Shown one piece after another: positions 23,551 through 35,900 of a stretch of DNA of 64,000 nt. A program made the position numbers and the translations under genes. The stretch lies in assembly GCA_945859605.1 (NCBI GenBank), contig OX243814.1, positions 30,959,173 through 31,023,172 on the forward strand, read 5' to 3'. The DNA is from Lumbricus rubellus. Taxonomy: Eukaryota; Annelida; Clitellata; Crassiclitellata; Lumbricidae. The number at the start of each line of letters is the position of its first letter. Within the stretch, counting starts at the first letter, position 1. Below the pieces are notes generated by a model that made no database searches, was not told the DNA's origin, and was given only the letters and a program-made list of their open reading frames with translations.

Positions 23551-23562
23551 AATAAATTTATT
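23551..23562. terminator. Palindromic poly(A) signal shared by NGDN and SLC35C2
   Basis: AATAAATTTATT reads AATAAA on both strands. It is 82 bp after the NGDN stop and 526 bp beyond the SLC35C2 stop on the other strand. Use by NGDN is likely; use by SLC35C2 is inferred. Confidence 0.6.
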
Positions 23563-23696
23563 GAGTAAAAATGTTTTCTAGTTTATTTTTAAGGGTTAAA
23601 TGTTCAACAAATCAACTTGAAATGAACAAGCTCTCCTTTCGTATTGTGTCATGAAAAATGGATGAAATATGCAGGGAAGTACAACGTGTCACATGA

Positions 23697-23854
23697 TTAT
23701 TAAACAAAACAACTTGAATTCTCATGGTTATTAAACAAAACAGCTTGAATTCTCATGGTTATTAAACAAAACAGCGCTTCAATTCTCATGGTTATTAAAC
23801 AAAACAGCGCTTCAATTCTCATGGTTATTAAACAAAACAGCTTGAATTCTCAAG
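23697..23854. repeat. Five-copy 32-33 bp tandem repeat in the intergenic/3' UTR interval
   Basis: Unit TTATTAAACAAAACAGC then TTGAATTCTCATGG or GCTTCAATTCTCATGG, five copies in a row. It would be within the SLC35C2 3' UTR if the 23557 signal is used. Confidence 0.85.
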
Positions 23855-24087
23855 ACTTCACACTTAACTAGAGTGAGGTTTGTGCAAGATTTAACAAGGA
23901 CTTGTTCCTAGCAATTCTCATTCCTCTTCTTAAACCATGATCAACCTCTTCCAAAATCGCAGCTGTATATAGCATACAAATAACTAAACCATAAACCTGA
24001 TAAACTGTCAATTCATATATTCACTAACGAGCACCTGATAAATTATCAATATATTATTTACTAACGAGAGCTAAAATACAACTACAA

Positions 24088-27000
24088 CTAGGATTTTTCT
24101 TTTGACTGGTTCGTCAAGTTAACTTCAACGTCTGAATTGTCGTCGGAGAGGTTAATTGCGTCCAGAAGGCTTTGAGCAGACGAATCGGGCAGAGACATTG
24201 TTTCATCGTCTTTCCCTGTGAAATAGAATTTACAGATTAAACCAAGAATTGCACACAAAATTATTTTAAAAATGTATTGTATTCAGACAGTTATGAAATG
24301 CCTCTAGTAGGGTGAATTGTTCAGTTAAGTATAGAGTGAGATCCATCACATGCTCAAACCATACAAGAAACTAATTCATATTCTGTAACTAATCATGTAT
24401 ATAGCTAGGTACATGTAAATATATAATCCATTCAAGCTGAATACATTGGAGAGCTCTAGTGAATGCTCAGTTATGTTTATATATGTATGAACACTTCTTT
24501 TAGTGCCCCTTCAAGATATTTCTACTCGGAAGTGCTCCCAACTACAGCATAGACACTGAATTGGAGTTTCACGCCAAACACAAGCATTTGCGAGTGAAGG
24601 ACCTGCTCACAGTGCTCAGGGTCCCTACGCGGTGGCTTAAGGTGGATTCGAATCTGCAACTTTCCGGCTCCTGTGCACCAAACATACCACTGCACCCCCG
24701 TGCCCCACTAATTTGTACAGTACTGGCAATTTCTGGAACTTTGAACGGCCAACTAAAGCAAGAATTCAACCTACTGGCAAGTTGGTTGACCTTCCTGGTA
24801 TTTGCGCATTTCAAGGCGTCCGAAGCAGTACATCTGTTACAAGCAATGAATGACTAAACCTACCCTAACGCGTCATTATCATAGCATTACAGTGCTATTG
24901 CGCCTATTGTAATACACAAGGTATGAGAGAGTAGCGACTCCACCTCTAGCAAAAAATAACTGTTTGCTGATGAATCTATGCAGTCCAACTGCACCAAAAG
25001 AAGCAACGTTTTAAATGACAATTCAAACGAGCAGCGATATAAAAACTACTTACTGTAAACGGCCTTTAGTATGACGTGCAGAGTGATGCCAGCGATGCAC
25101 GTCATTAGTCCTATGACGTTAATGACATTCAGGCGATCGTCATTGATGACGGTTGCCAACGACAGTGTTATCACCTCCTACAATAAAATTATCTAGTATG
25201 AGTACAAATGGATAGCAACGACAGATACTGTGTACCGGTAATAGAAACGCAAGCATTACCTGAGCAATATCCATTTATCTCAAAACAAATTGCATTAGAA
25301 GCAAATTTTGTACATTCCTAGTGATATCATCATCATTATAGCTACATATCTCCTTTATGCTCCCTTCAGCAAATAATCACAAAAATATGTCAAGTCAGGC
25401 TTGAAATTATGTAACTATGGTTGCATCTACCAGTTTGTGTGACCTCAGTGCTACTGTGACATGGCTTGTTAACATGTCAAAATAGGTGAGAAGGTTAGAA
25501 CATTCACTAAACGCCACTAACTATATAATTCAATTCATTCAGAGAACTTATATAGCATCTCTTCAAGAGACCTACTAGGAGGCACTTTAAGCCCAGCCAC
25601 AACTAAAAAGTAGGATTTCAGCGACTTATAAAAAGCAGGCTTGAGTTTAGTCTGGGCTGCTAGGTGTCAGTCGAAAGGCTTGTGGGACGCCATTCCAAAT
25701 TAGTATCTATAGAAAGTCTGCCATTTGACTGACGTTGGTGTCAAGTCACATGTATTACTGAAAAACCCTGTATCAAACTCAGACTTGGACATCTGCACTT
25801 ATCATACAACATGTCATTGTCCAAATTGGAATGAATGACCCCCTCCCTGACAACCCCTCTTGAGGACGTCCTCTATGGATGACTCCGTTTGTGATGACCC
25901 CAGACAAATCATGTGTAATTCAGTTTAACCCTCTAATGCCGAGATGGTAGTAAATGGTATGGGAAATCCTACACCCTCCGGCATTAAAGGGTTAATTAAA
26001 TATGTTTACTTCAAGCACCTGAAATATAAATTTACCTTGAGAATTCCAGCAACTGAGAGCGTAAGGCTTGATGTGCGTGAAACAAGAAGAAATTCTGTGA
26101 ATTCGAGCATGAATGCTAGGATTGCACCAGCGAACAGAATCAACAGATGGCTCGCAAGCAAACCACTATCACGGAATGCAAACACGAACTTGCTGGTGGA
26201 CAGACTTAGTCCTAAAACAGAAAATATTCATAGGCAAACTTATTTTAATGTCTAATAAACAGTTCCATTCGATGCTCAAAATAAATTATGTCGTAATAAC
26301 TTATTTTAATGTCTAATATACAGTTCCATTGGATGCTCAATTTTAAGAAATTATGTCGTAATGTTGAATGGTCTAAATGCTGAGACCTAAGAGAATATTT
26401 CTAGCTACTGCAATATGGCTCTAAAATGGTATGGTCATCGTTGATCTTTAAAACAAGCCTTTGCATAAAATAATTGGCAAAGATCTGACTTTTAAACACT
26501 TCAGACCACCAATAATATTGATGATCATTTTGCTGAATTAGCACTCCCTCGGATGCAATTATTAGTATTAGTACTAAACTGAATTACAAGGTGACCCGTC
26601 ATAATAGCCCCGTCAAAACAGCCCCGTCATAATCGCCCAGCGACAAAATAGCCCCGTCATAATAGCCCAAGGACAAAACAGCCCAGAAAATTTCAGTTCC
26701 CGACAAAATAGCCCCGTCAAAACAGCCCGTGTAAACAGTACCGCGAAAACAGTCCAGTCATAGACGACACGGACAACTATTTCAGATATATAAAAACATT
26801 CATCCAGCTTCCATTTCTTGAGCTTCTTATCATTCATCAACCTTCTATCTAAGATCTATAAAACCTTCATCCAGCTACCATTAAATTTTCTGAAGCGTTT
26901 TATCTGGATCAATTTTAAAAAAGGATCTAATTATTAATAGGAGCTGGATGAAGGTTTTATAGATCTTAAATAGAAGCTGGGTGAAAGATAAAACGCTTGA

Positions 27001-30000
27001 AAAATCGAAGCTGGACGAAGGTTTTATAGATCTTAAATAGAAGCTGGATGAATGATAAAACGCTTGAGAAATCGAAGCTGGATGAAAGTTTTATAGATCT
27101 GAAATACAGGCTGAATTGACGATTTTAAATAGAAGCTGGATGTATGATAAAACGCGAAGTTCGTTTACTAACGCGATCATTTCCGGAAGTCATCTTAAAC
27201 TTTAGGCTACAAACATTATTTTCATCAATTCGGCGAAAGGACTGCTTCCTTAAAAGACGTTAATTTCGTCGGTCTATTTTTTTACGAAAATCGTGTTATT
27301 CCGCGACTTTGTCGGTCCCCGACAAAATAGCCCCGGGCTGTTCTGACGGGGCTATTTTGACGGGGCTGTTTTGTCGCTGGGCGATTTTGACGGGGCTGTT
27401 TTGTCGTTGGGCGATTATGACGGGGCTGTTTTGACGGGGCTGTTTTGACCGGGCTATTATGACGGGGTGCCGAATTACAAGTATGTATGTATGTTGCACT
27501 CTCACACAGTAACTGAGCATGATAATGACAGTAGGTAAATAAAAGGCAATTATAGCAACCAGTAATGAAATCCAGATGTAATGAAAACTTAAAGACCAAT
27601 TCCAGGGACAAATGCAAATAATTAACGTAATCGTATTAATCTAACATTTAAAAGTGCTACTTCAATAGAAACTCGTCCAGCAGTGTTCCCAAACCGAACC
27701 AGTAAAATCAATGACGGTGACAAAAGTAACTGATTTAGCACTTTTCGTCACTTAATATTTCATCAGTGCCACTTGGACCTGGCATCACAAAAACATCAGA
27801 ATTGGTTTTACAGCAGGTGAAAGAAAGACAGCAACATGTAATTGTATTTCATCATTCAAGAATACTTGGCATTCCAGGGGATAGTGGAGCACTGAGTGGA
27901 GAACAAATGCATGGAAAACTGACCTTCAAAGCCCACTGAGAGCGGAAGCAGAGCGAGAATCATCCACGGCTGGATGTGATACATCATGTCTAAAGGATTC
28001 GACAAACCTATAAAAATAATACCGATCAAACTATAAAAATACCGATCAATGCTACACTCACAAACCACCGACATCGAATGGTCAACGTCCAATTACTCAA
28101 AAGCTGGAAGTATACAGCGAAGAAAATCAGTTTTAACTGTAAAATACAATGCAATCTGGTAATGTTACTGAAAGCAGAAAATGGTCAAGATTAAAGGTAC
28201 AGCAAAAATCTCTACTCTGGTTTCTCGTCTTTCATTTCAACTGATTTGCACTGAATGATATTGGGACGGCCACCAGCATGGGCTCTATCGCTCTACAAAT
28301 GTGGCAGCCAGGGCAAGGTACCTATCGATTTTAAAAATATCCAATAGATGTTATAATTATATCCAAGTACATGCAAAGAGAACTGTTTTGATTGGTAGAA
28401 ATGCCATCTTACTGAATTTCATAAATTGACAGTAAATACATCATACCAACCAGGAACCCCAAACAGACTAATGGTTCCATGAGTTTCCTGCAGGAAATGA
28501 TGCATTTACAATTACGTATTACTTGTGAGGCTGATTATACATAAATTAGTGTTGATGATGAATAAGTAGTGATGCTGAGTTGAAACCTGCTTCTTTCTTC
28601 TGTAGTATCATCTGAGAAAGTGTCCACCTGAGTCCACTGAGAAAGGAAGCCGTCAAAACAAGACAGAATCCCAGTGCATTGAACTGGGTCAGTTCAAAGG
28701 TAAACAAAAGTAGGCCAACAGCAATGAAAATCACCACAAATATGAGGCAGCACCTCTACAAAAGAAAAGAAAAACATCTGTAATTGATCAATTTTGACAC
28801 ATTGCCCACCTACTGTGACACCACAAAAATAATGACATACCATCTTAATAAATAAATTATTATTATTAAGTGGACAAGGCTGAGTCTTCTATAAAATTAA
28901 TTTCCTTAACTAATTCTTTTATCTTGAGGGTTCACATACCATCTTAATAAATAATTATTATCAACATCTACAGTAAAAAAAACAAAGAGGAAAAGGCTGG
29001 GCCTCTATCAAATTAATTTCCTTAACTAATTTTTTAATCTTAAGAATTCACATACACATTCCTAAAGTGAATTAACATAAATAATAAAAGATCTTCTTCA
29101 ACACTGAATAAAATATAGGCTATATTATATAACTGATCTGTAACTCACTGGCTTTTCGAGTCGAAAGACGAAAGAGAAGAAAAGAATGAACACCACCACA
29201 GATGTCTTTGTCATTGTATATCTGAAAGATTAATGATGAGCAGATTGTATCAAAATATTAGAAAGCAAAACTGGTGCCACCTTAACATTCAAAGAAACAA
29301 CTAAAGACTGGATCATTTTCTTCCATAGTTAGAACAAACCATTAATTATTTATTTTTGATGAGTACAGCTATATGTACAATTGTACATCAATTTTCATTC
29401 AGTTGTCATTGCTAATTACCCTCAACAAAATGCAGATATCAGGAATTAGCAACTGTCAACTTTGCTTTTTTCTTCATGAGAGCCTGTTAGTGATGAATTT
29501 TCCATAGTTCGCAATGTGAGTGAACTTCTTGTCCATAACGAACTATGACAATATTTCTAGGCTTGCAATTAGAGTTTTCAGAGTTCCTTGGAATAATTAT
29601 AATTAATGTAATAATCATATTTGAAAAAAGATATTGAAGGAAGAATAAGTACATGCATTGAATACTTGCAGCGAAATTGTGATGAACTCAAAACTCCAGT
29701 TGGATAATCCAATGTCTAACGAAGCTGTTAAGCCTGTGAACATAAACAGCACTTAAAATTTCTTTTTGTTAATTTCTTCTAAAATATTGGAACTGTTTAA
29801 CTAAAAACTGCTAACTTTAAACATTAAACGACAAACAATTCTACTGGCTAACAGAAGAGATGGAGCTAGTGTGCGGTGCTAAATTTTATGACAACATGCA
29901 ACCTAGAGACAGGTAAACTTAGATATAATATCAAGGTTTTAAGAAATTTTCAACAAATGTCTTGAAACTTCAGAACAGAGTTAAATTTCCGGACAATTTC

Positions 30001-31145
30001 AGAAACACCATAAAATTTCATGATGAATGGAACTATCTTTTATAAACATCTTAGCCAATAAATACTTGAAGTTGACTTGTAGACTGATCAAGAACATCGA
30101 AATAATCAATCTTACTCACCAGGCGGTGCCACTCGTTTGAAATATTCTCCCCATGGCAAAGTGACGCGTTCTTCACCGTTCTTACAGAACCAGATCCATC
30201 GAATACAGGCAGCAAGAACAAACTTTGTGAACAAGTGTGTCATCGTGATCGATAAAGGAAATCGAAATTCCTGAATAATTGCAAAGTAAAACAAATATTT
30301 AGCGTGCATTGCATATATATATGCTAATTATACTCACGTTTAGAATGCCTTGCAGTACAAATAAGTCTAACAGAAGTTTTAAACATGCCCTTCATCGATT
30401 GTACATTTTAAGCAATGACAAATTCTGAGAATAGGGGACAGTGAAGTCAGAAAACAGATGATGAGGTGAAGAATGTCACAGAAAATCGGCAACATATGGA
30501 CAATCCAGAGATTGCCATACCTTTAAAAAGAAGAAAACAGAAGCCAGTATTCACAAACCACACTGGGAGTCAAACATCAACCGAACCGTTGAACATAAAC
30601 TGACATATATCCATTTAAACACCATATTACCCTTAGAACCGGTGCTTGTCGAATCATGACAGCATTTTTACTAAGGTTTTAATAAAGAATAGTCAAAGGT
30701 TGACAACAAAATTGAAATATATATGCAGAAATTTCTAGTCTCGTAAAATTTTGATGACAGCTTTGTACTGTTTGTAAGGAGCTAAATCCACATAATCTCT
30801 ACCAGCTCGTTCTCTTCAACTGCTGTGGCAGGTACTAGGTAGCGACAGCTGCAGTACCAATGCCGGTGTAGGCCTACGCATGCATTATGTATCAGCGCTA
30901 CAGAAGTCCGATTGATAAAACTATGCATACTGCATCCAACTTACATGAATGAATCGCTGGTTATAAAACGTAAGTGATATGGAGCACGCATAAAACGCGA
31001 TGACATAGCTGACAGTTCTGAAAATCTGTCGAAAGTCAACATCCGAGAGGCATGATGAAGATCCACAGCGAGAACCGACCCATGTCAATTTACTTTGTAG
31101 CACAAAATTTCTTATTTCACCCTTTATGGCTCCTTTTCTTCCCAT
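24088..31145 (-). CDS. SLC35C2: SLC35C2 homolog (Golgi nucleotide-sugar transporter-like), complete
   Basis: SLC35C2 is a multi-pass Golgi/ERGIC protein of the drug/metabolite transporter fold, linked in vertebrates to GDP-fucose use and Notch fucosylation. Nine exons: 31145-30945, 30270-30120, 29733-29670, 29221-29149, 28755-28587, 28007-27924, 26211-26036, 25177-25054, 24215-24088, giving 389 residues. Family blocks in order: [93 protein letters not shown], and a hydrophilic acidic tail ending KEKS. About ten hydrophobic segments are present. Intron 3 uses a GC-AG site (CT|GCAAGT at 29670/29669); a nearby GT would break the conserved SLYTMTK join. The intron between 26211 and 27924 holds an 881-bp transposon. 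The N terminus is short and basic. Confidence 0.93.
24495..24708 (-). mobile_element. tRNA-derived SINE, copy 4 (old)
   Basis: Reverse-strand copy, with GTGCCCCTTCAAG, GTTTCACGCCAAACAC, AGTGAAGGACCTGC and a B-box complement GATTCGAATC. The tail stem no longer pairs. It lies in an SLC35C2 intron. Confidence 0.7.
25545..25770 (-). mobile_element. LINE 3' fragment, degraded
   Basis: TTATATAGCATCTCTTCAAG...CTAGGAGGCAC is the reversed tail; upstream on the - strand lies a GGAATGGCGTCCCACAAGCC stretch like the WNGLP region of the other fragments. Confidence 0.5.
25925..25995. mobile_element. TTAA-flanked palindromic mini-element, family A
   Basis: 71 bp: TTAACCCTCTAATGCCGAGA ... TACACCCTCCGGCATTAA AGGGTTAA. 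It lies 40 bp beyond the donor of an SLC35C2 exon. Confidence 0.75.
26233..26361. repeat. Two-copy tandem duplication, about 60 bp
   Basis: ACTTATTTTAATGTCTAAT, ACAGTTCCATTCGATGCTC and AATTATGTCGTAAT occur twice in succession with small differences. Intronic. Confidence 0.75.
26591..27471. mobile_element. 881-bp element with modular inverted repeats, Mutator-like
   Basis: Both ends are arrays of short modules (CGTCATAATAGCCCCGTC, AAAACAGCCCCGTC, CGCCCAGCGACAAAA) in inverse orientation. The exact 10-bp duplication GAATTACAAG flanks it at 26581-26590 and 27472-27481. The inside has several copies of GAAGCTGGATGAAGGTTTTA and TAGATCTTAAATAG, some inverted. No transposase. Mutator assignment is inferred from the 9-10 bp duplication and long inverted repeats. 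It lies in an SLC35C2 intron. Confidence 0.75.
28838..29055. repeat. Two-copy tandem duplication, about 105 bp
   Basis: CATACCATCTTAATAAATA and TTAATTTCCTTAACTAATT occur twice, about 105 bp apart, with a diverged middle. It lies in an SLC35C2 intron. Confidence 0.7.
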
Positions 31146-32962
31146 TTTGGCTCGTTTGACAAGAAAACAAATGACTAGAATGTAAAAGTTTACTCCTTCC
31201 TCATGGTTGTCCTTTCCATTCCAGTATTTTAATTAACATGTGGCATTAAACGTTTAAACTGCATTTCATACGTAACGTTGCACATTTTGTTTTTTATCAA
31301 AACAAAAAACAACAGGATATCTAAACAAATATGGCGGAGTCCATCAGCTGTTATTCAAGGCCGCTATGAAGAACGCCAATTAAATAAATTATTTCAGACT
31401 TTTCAACAAAAATAACAAGGAATCAGTATAGAATATACCATTTTGTAACTAAGCCAGCTTTGTAAAGGACTGTAGGCTAGGGCTTACAAGCATATAAATA
31501 TGTCATAATGACGTTTCTGAATTGATAAATAATTGGTTAATTAAGAAAGTCAAAACACAAAACAGTCGATTTTATATAGGCTAGCCTATTGCTGTCTTTC
31601 CAAGATTTAGTAAAAGAGCCAGCACAACAATACAAAATATAGGCTATAGGCCAATATATATAATTTTAGTTTATGCAATAATGCGGCTTACAAACCGCAA
31701 CCGCTCACAGGAGGCTATACGATTATGCAACAGGCCTACGAAAGTTATGGGGCGTGCATGGTGGTGGAGTGGATATGCTCGATCGTTACTTGCAGCAGGT
31801 TCGAATCCACCTCAAGCCGCCTCGTAGAGTCGTAGGGACCTTGAGCAACCTTTTACTTGCAATTGCTCATGCGCTTCGATGTGAAACTCGGACTCAGTGT
31901 CCGCGCTGTAGTCGGGAGCGCTTCTGAGCAGTAGGCTAATCTTGAAGGGTCGCTATAGCCTAATAAGTACACACGCATGCATATGAAAGATGAACAAGTT
32001 ATATGCAATTCAAACAATTCTCAACAACGCAGATCACAGAAGACATAGGCCTAAATCACAAAGTTATGTTATGCAACTGCGAGTGAAGAACTTGCTGAAG
32101 GATGACCGTCTGATAGCCTACATAAGCACCTAAGTGCGCACTTTATTGAACTGCCTAGAAATGCACTGCTGTCGTAGTGGAATCGCAAACGCAAAAGATA
32201 TACATAAATTAGCTTAATTTTAAAATAACTCTTTATTAATTTTCGGGTGAGGTGACTGTTAACGACCGAAGAACAGCTCTAGCAGTCACAAGATGTCGTT
32301 AAACACTATACTCTGGTGGCGCTCTTGTTTGATCGCTACATATTTTGAAACTTTCTTAATTTTAACTGGGAATTTCATAAATGCCATATAATAAATTGAA
32401 TTACTCTTATCCAGCAATCCTAAAGTCTCTTTAAGCACATCCTACGGTTTTCTTGTTTATTAAAGGTATATATCTTGGTAAAAGTCGATGCAATTTTAGT
32501 CATAAAAGTGAATTTCGAGAGCAAGAAAGGTTTGCGATCATTAAAAGTTGCGTGCATGGTGTGGCCGGTGTATTCGGCAGAAAGCCGCTTGTCTCGTATT
32601 ATAATAGTAACGTATCACATGGAGAGACTAGTATCAAATGCCCTAACTTCCATCGAGCCATTGAATTAACTTAAAGAGAAAGAAATGTGATTATTTTGTC
32701 GTATTTGGAAACTTAATTATTTGAACCATATGTATGCAATCTCGCATGCTCCTCTTATTTCCATGTAAGGTGAATTTAGCCTAGGCAAAAGTCGCATCTC
32801 TTGTATAGTTGTATTGTTGCATGAGCAGTTCAGTGAAGAAAGTTCTGCGTTTTGAAGTACTAATAACAACTTGTAAAATAGTTGCTTGTTGTAGTACTAA
32901 TATTAAACAACTTGTAATAGTTGCTTAATTTTATGATTTTTTATAGAATAATCGCAGCATAA
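31146..32962. promoter_or_regulatory. Intergenic interval between divergent SLC35C2 and Mextli-like genes
   Basis: Both start codons face outward from this 1.8-kb stretch, so it should hold both promoters. A SINE occupies 31749-31972. The sequence TTTTTTATAG just before 32947 could be an acceptor, which would put an upstream non-coding exon of the Mextli-like gene in this interval. No clear TATA box or CpG-rich core seen. Confidence 0.4.
31749..31972 (+). mobile_element. tRNA-derived SINE, copy 5
   Basis: B box GGTTCGAATCC is intact; the A-box region is altered (TGGTGGAGTGG). Body ACCTTGAGCAACC and tail GGGAGCGCTTCTGAGCAG...CTTGAAGGGTCGCTATA. It lies between SLC35C2 and the Mextli-like gene. 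Confidence 0.75.
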
Positions 32963-35900
32963 ATGAGTGGAAGAGGACGAGGGTTGCGGCCGAGGAAAGT
33001 TAAGTTGCCGTCCTGTTCTACCGGCGATGAATCATGTTCGCCAAATGTGACAGGTGAGCAATTGCGCATGCAGTTTAACCCTTTAATGCCGGAGGTATAG
33101 GATTTCCCATACCATTTACTACCATCTCGGCATTAAAGGGTTAATTAAATATGGTCATACGTAAGGGATTCTGGATTCAAATCAGTCTCAAGTTGTTATT
33201 TTCTGAAATAATATTTACTTCATATGTACTGGTACTGTTAGCTTTGACTTTTATCTAGCTTGAAATAAACGATTTAAGCTAAAACTACGTGGCATTGTTT
33301 AACCCTTTAATGCCGGAGGGTATAGGATTTCCCATACCATCTACTACCATCTCGGCATTAAAGGGTTAACACTTTAACGATGAGCTGTTCAACACTTTAA
33401 CGATGAGCTGCATTGATATCGCAGTCTCCTTTGGTATGTTAATTGTTGTTTAAGTATTTATGGATTACTATTATAGAAGAGTTGAATGAAAGTCAATTCT
33501 GTGCATGCGCAGTCTGACGGTTTTTAAAAAGAGGTGCAATGTCACACTGTGGCATTATGTTACCACAGTGGTGTCAAAGAGTTGGTCACAAGTTTTCACT
33601 GCATGTTTAAATGCTTTCTATTTAACAGTTTAATGAATTTGATTCTGTTAACGTGCAGATTCTGGTTGCATTCGCTGTCATGTCAAAGAATTGGTTGCAA
33701 AACTGCAGAAGTTCAAACGAATAGATGATGCCTGTAGCCTTATGGGAATGGTAACAGCCTGTGGCCAGCAGTTAACAGGAAGCTCTGGTGAGTCTGTTAG
33801 TTTGATGATGTCTAGGGCTGTAGTTGGTTATGATTAATTAATTGATTGATCGCTAAAACTTTTGTCGATTAATCTTTGACTTGTTCAATTGATTTGTGTT
33901 TTCTTTTTTACGTATTTCATGATGTCAAGTTATGTCATTTCTGAAGTAAGCAACTTGGTGACGAATAATGATATTCTGTATTGTGAAAAGATAACTGTTT
34001 TCCAGAAAATGAGTTGTGCTCTGGTTTCACTATAGATGGTAGTAGCAGATTGCTGAGAGCGAATATAATATTTTTGAGCTGGAGCATAAAGAAACTGAGC
34101 TGACCAAGTTCGTGTTCAAGGTCGTTGTGATATAGCGGTCAGCCATGATCTTAAATGTGACATTGTACCTTTCACTGAGCAATGAGAGATCTATTTATAT
34201 TTGTTTTTCATGCTTATACCACCTACTGACAAATGCTACAGTCTGTGTGATGCATGAACCTGGTAGGATGGTTGATAGCAAGATTTCTATACAGGTGTTA
34301 TTCCAAGATGAAGTAATTTAAACGTTTAACAAAAGCTTAGTAGGAATGGCCATCTAAGTTTTTTTTAAAATACAAATTAATATATTGAAGAAATTTAAAA
34401 AGAAATAGACGGTGATTAGAATTTAGGTGTTATTGTGCATGCCATTGTTATAATCGCTTATAGTGCATGCCATTGTTATATTGCTTACAGTGCATGACAT
34501 TGTTATAATCGCTTACAGTGCATGACATTGTTATAATCGCTTACAGTGCATGACATTGTTATAATCGCTTACAGTGCATGACATTGTTATAATCGCTTAC
34601 AGTGCATGACATTGTTATAATTGCTGTGCTGTTGTTTTGTGTGTGCAGCCTTCTTCAATCAACTGATGCGTGACATCTATCGAATCCTGGAGGACGCGCA
34701 AGAGCATCTTCTGCGTTACGTTCTTCTGCATCTGATTGAGTTGGTCGCTTCCAACGGAGATCTCAGTCCTTCGACTCTCGAATACTACAATGCGAAAGTA
34801 GTCCTTCCGCCGTCCTGTGAGGTAATACGTGAGGGTTAATAATGCCCCTCTTTCAGCATCATTTAAAACATTGTTTGTATGTGCACTTGTTATAGCGCCC
34901 CTTCAATCTCTCTCTGCTCAGAGGCGCTCCCGAATGCAGAGCGGACACTGCATCGGAGTTTCACGCCGAAGCGCTGAGCAATTGTGAGTGAAGGACTTGC
35001 CCAAGGTCCTTACGCGGCGAGGTGGATTCGAACCCCCGAACCTTCTGGTTCCAAGGCAACGACGCCACCACTACACTACTGCGCCCCACAAATTTAATGT
35101 TTTATATAAACTTTCTGCATCTGTGCAACAAGCCTAGGTCTTGTTTACAAGTAAAAAGTGGAGCTTAGCTGGGAAAATAAAGCTGCTGCAAGAAAAGAAA
35201 ACACGAACAGTACTACTGGTTAATATATTTAGTCACCTGGTGCCGTCAGCTCTTGGAGCTCTGGCGATAGCCACGATGTATCCTCTCCAGTGTTTCCTCT
35301 CTCTTGTCGCCTCTCTTAGCGCCTCCAAGCTCATACCAGACTTTTGTGTATTTCATAATAGTACTATTTTATTATTATTATTGTTATTTGGGGAGGGTTA
35401 ATGTGATGGATAACACTGTGGCTTGAAGTGCTTACTGTATGTGGTTTGAATCCTGTTGGATCCCTTGGTTCAGCTCTTCCTTCATTCCTAGGCGGCAGTG
35501 AAAGTGCATAGAGTGTGCGCCTTGCATGGCTGCCATTTTGTGATTTTTATGTCTTTTGTGATTTGCGTTCTTGTGAATTGTTATAATTGCATTTCTTGTA
35601 CATTGTACAGCGCAGTGTGTTTGCAGGCATTTAATTAAAAATAAATATTATTATTATTTATTATTGTTATTTTTAGCCTGAGGTACATATGATCCTCAGG
35701 ATTTTAAAGAGCTTAGGAGAAATTCTGAATTGAAAAACTTTGTCAAGTGTTGGCAAATTATAGTTTCCTAATTTTTTTATTTATTACAATTTTTACTAGG
35801 AATTTTGGCTTATTATTGTATTTAAAGTTACTTATCTGTTTTACTATAGTTGTGATGAAGCATTTATTACATATACATAGTTTTTATGATAATAATATTT

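Noticed and set aside
26591..27471. CRISPR-like array of spaced short repeats
   Set aside because: Modules are inverted between the two ends, vary in spacing, and are bounded by a target duplication, so it is a transposon.
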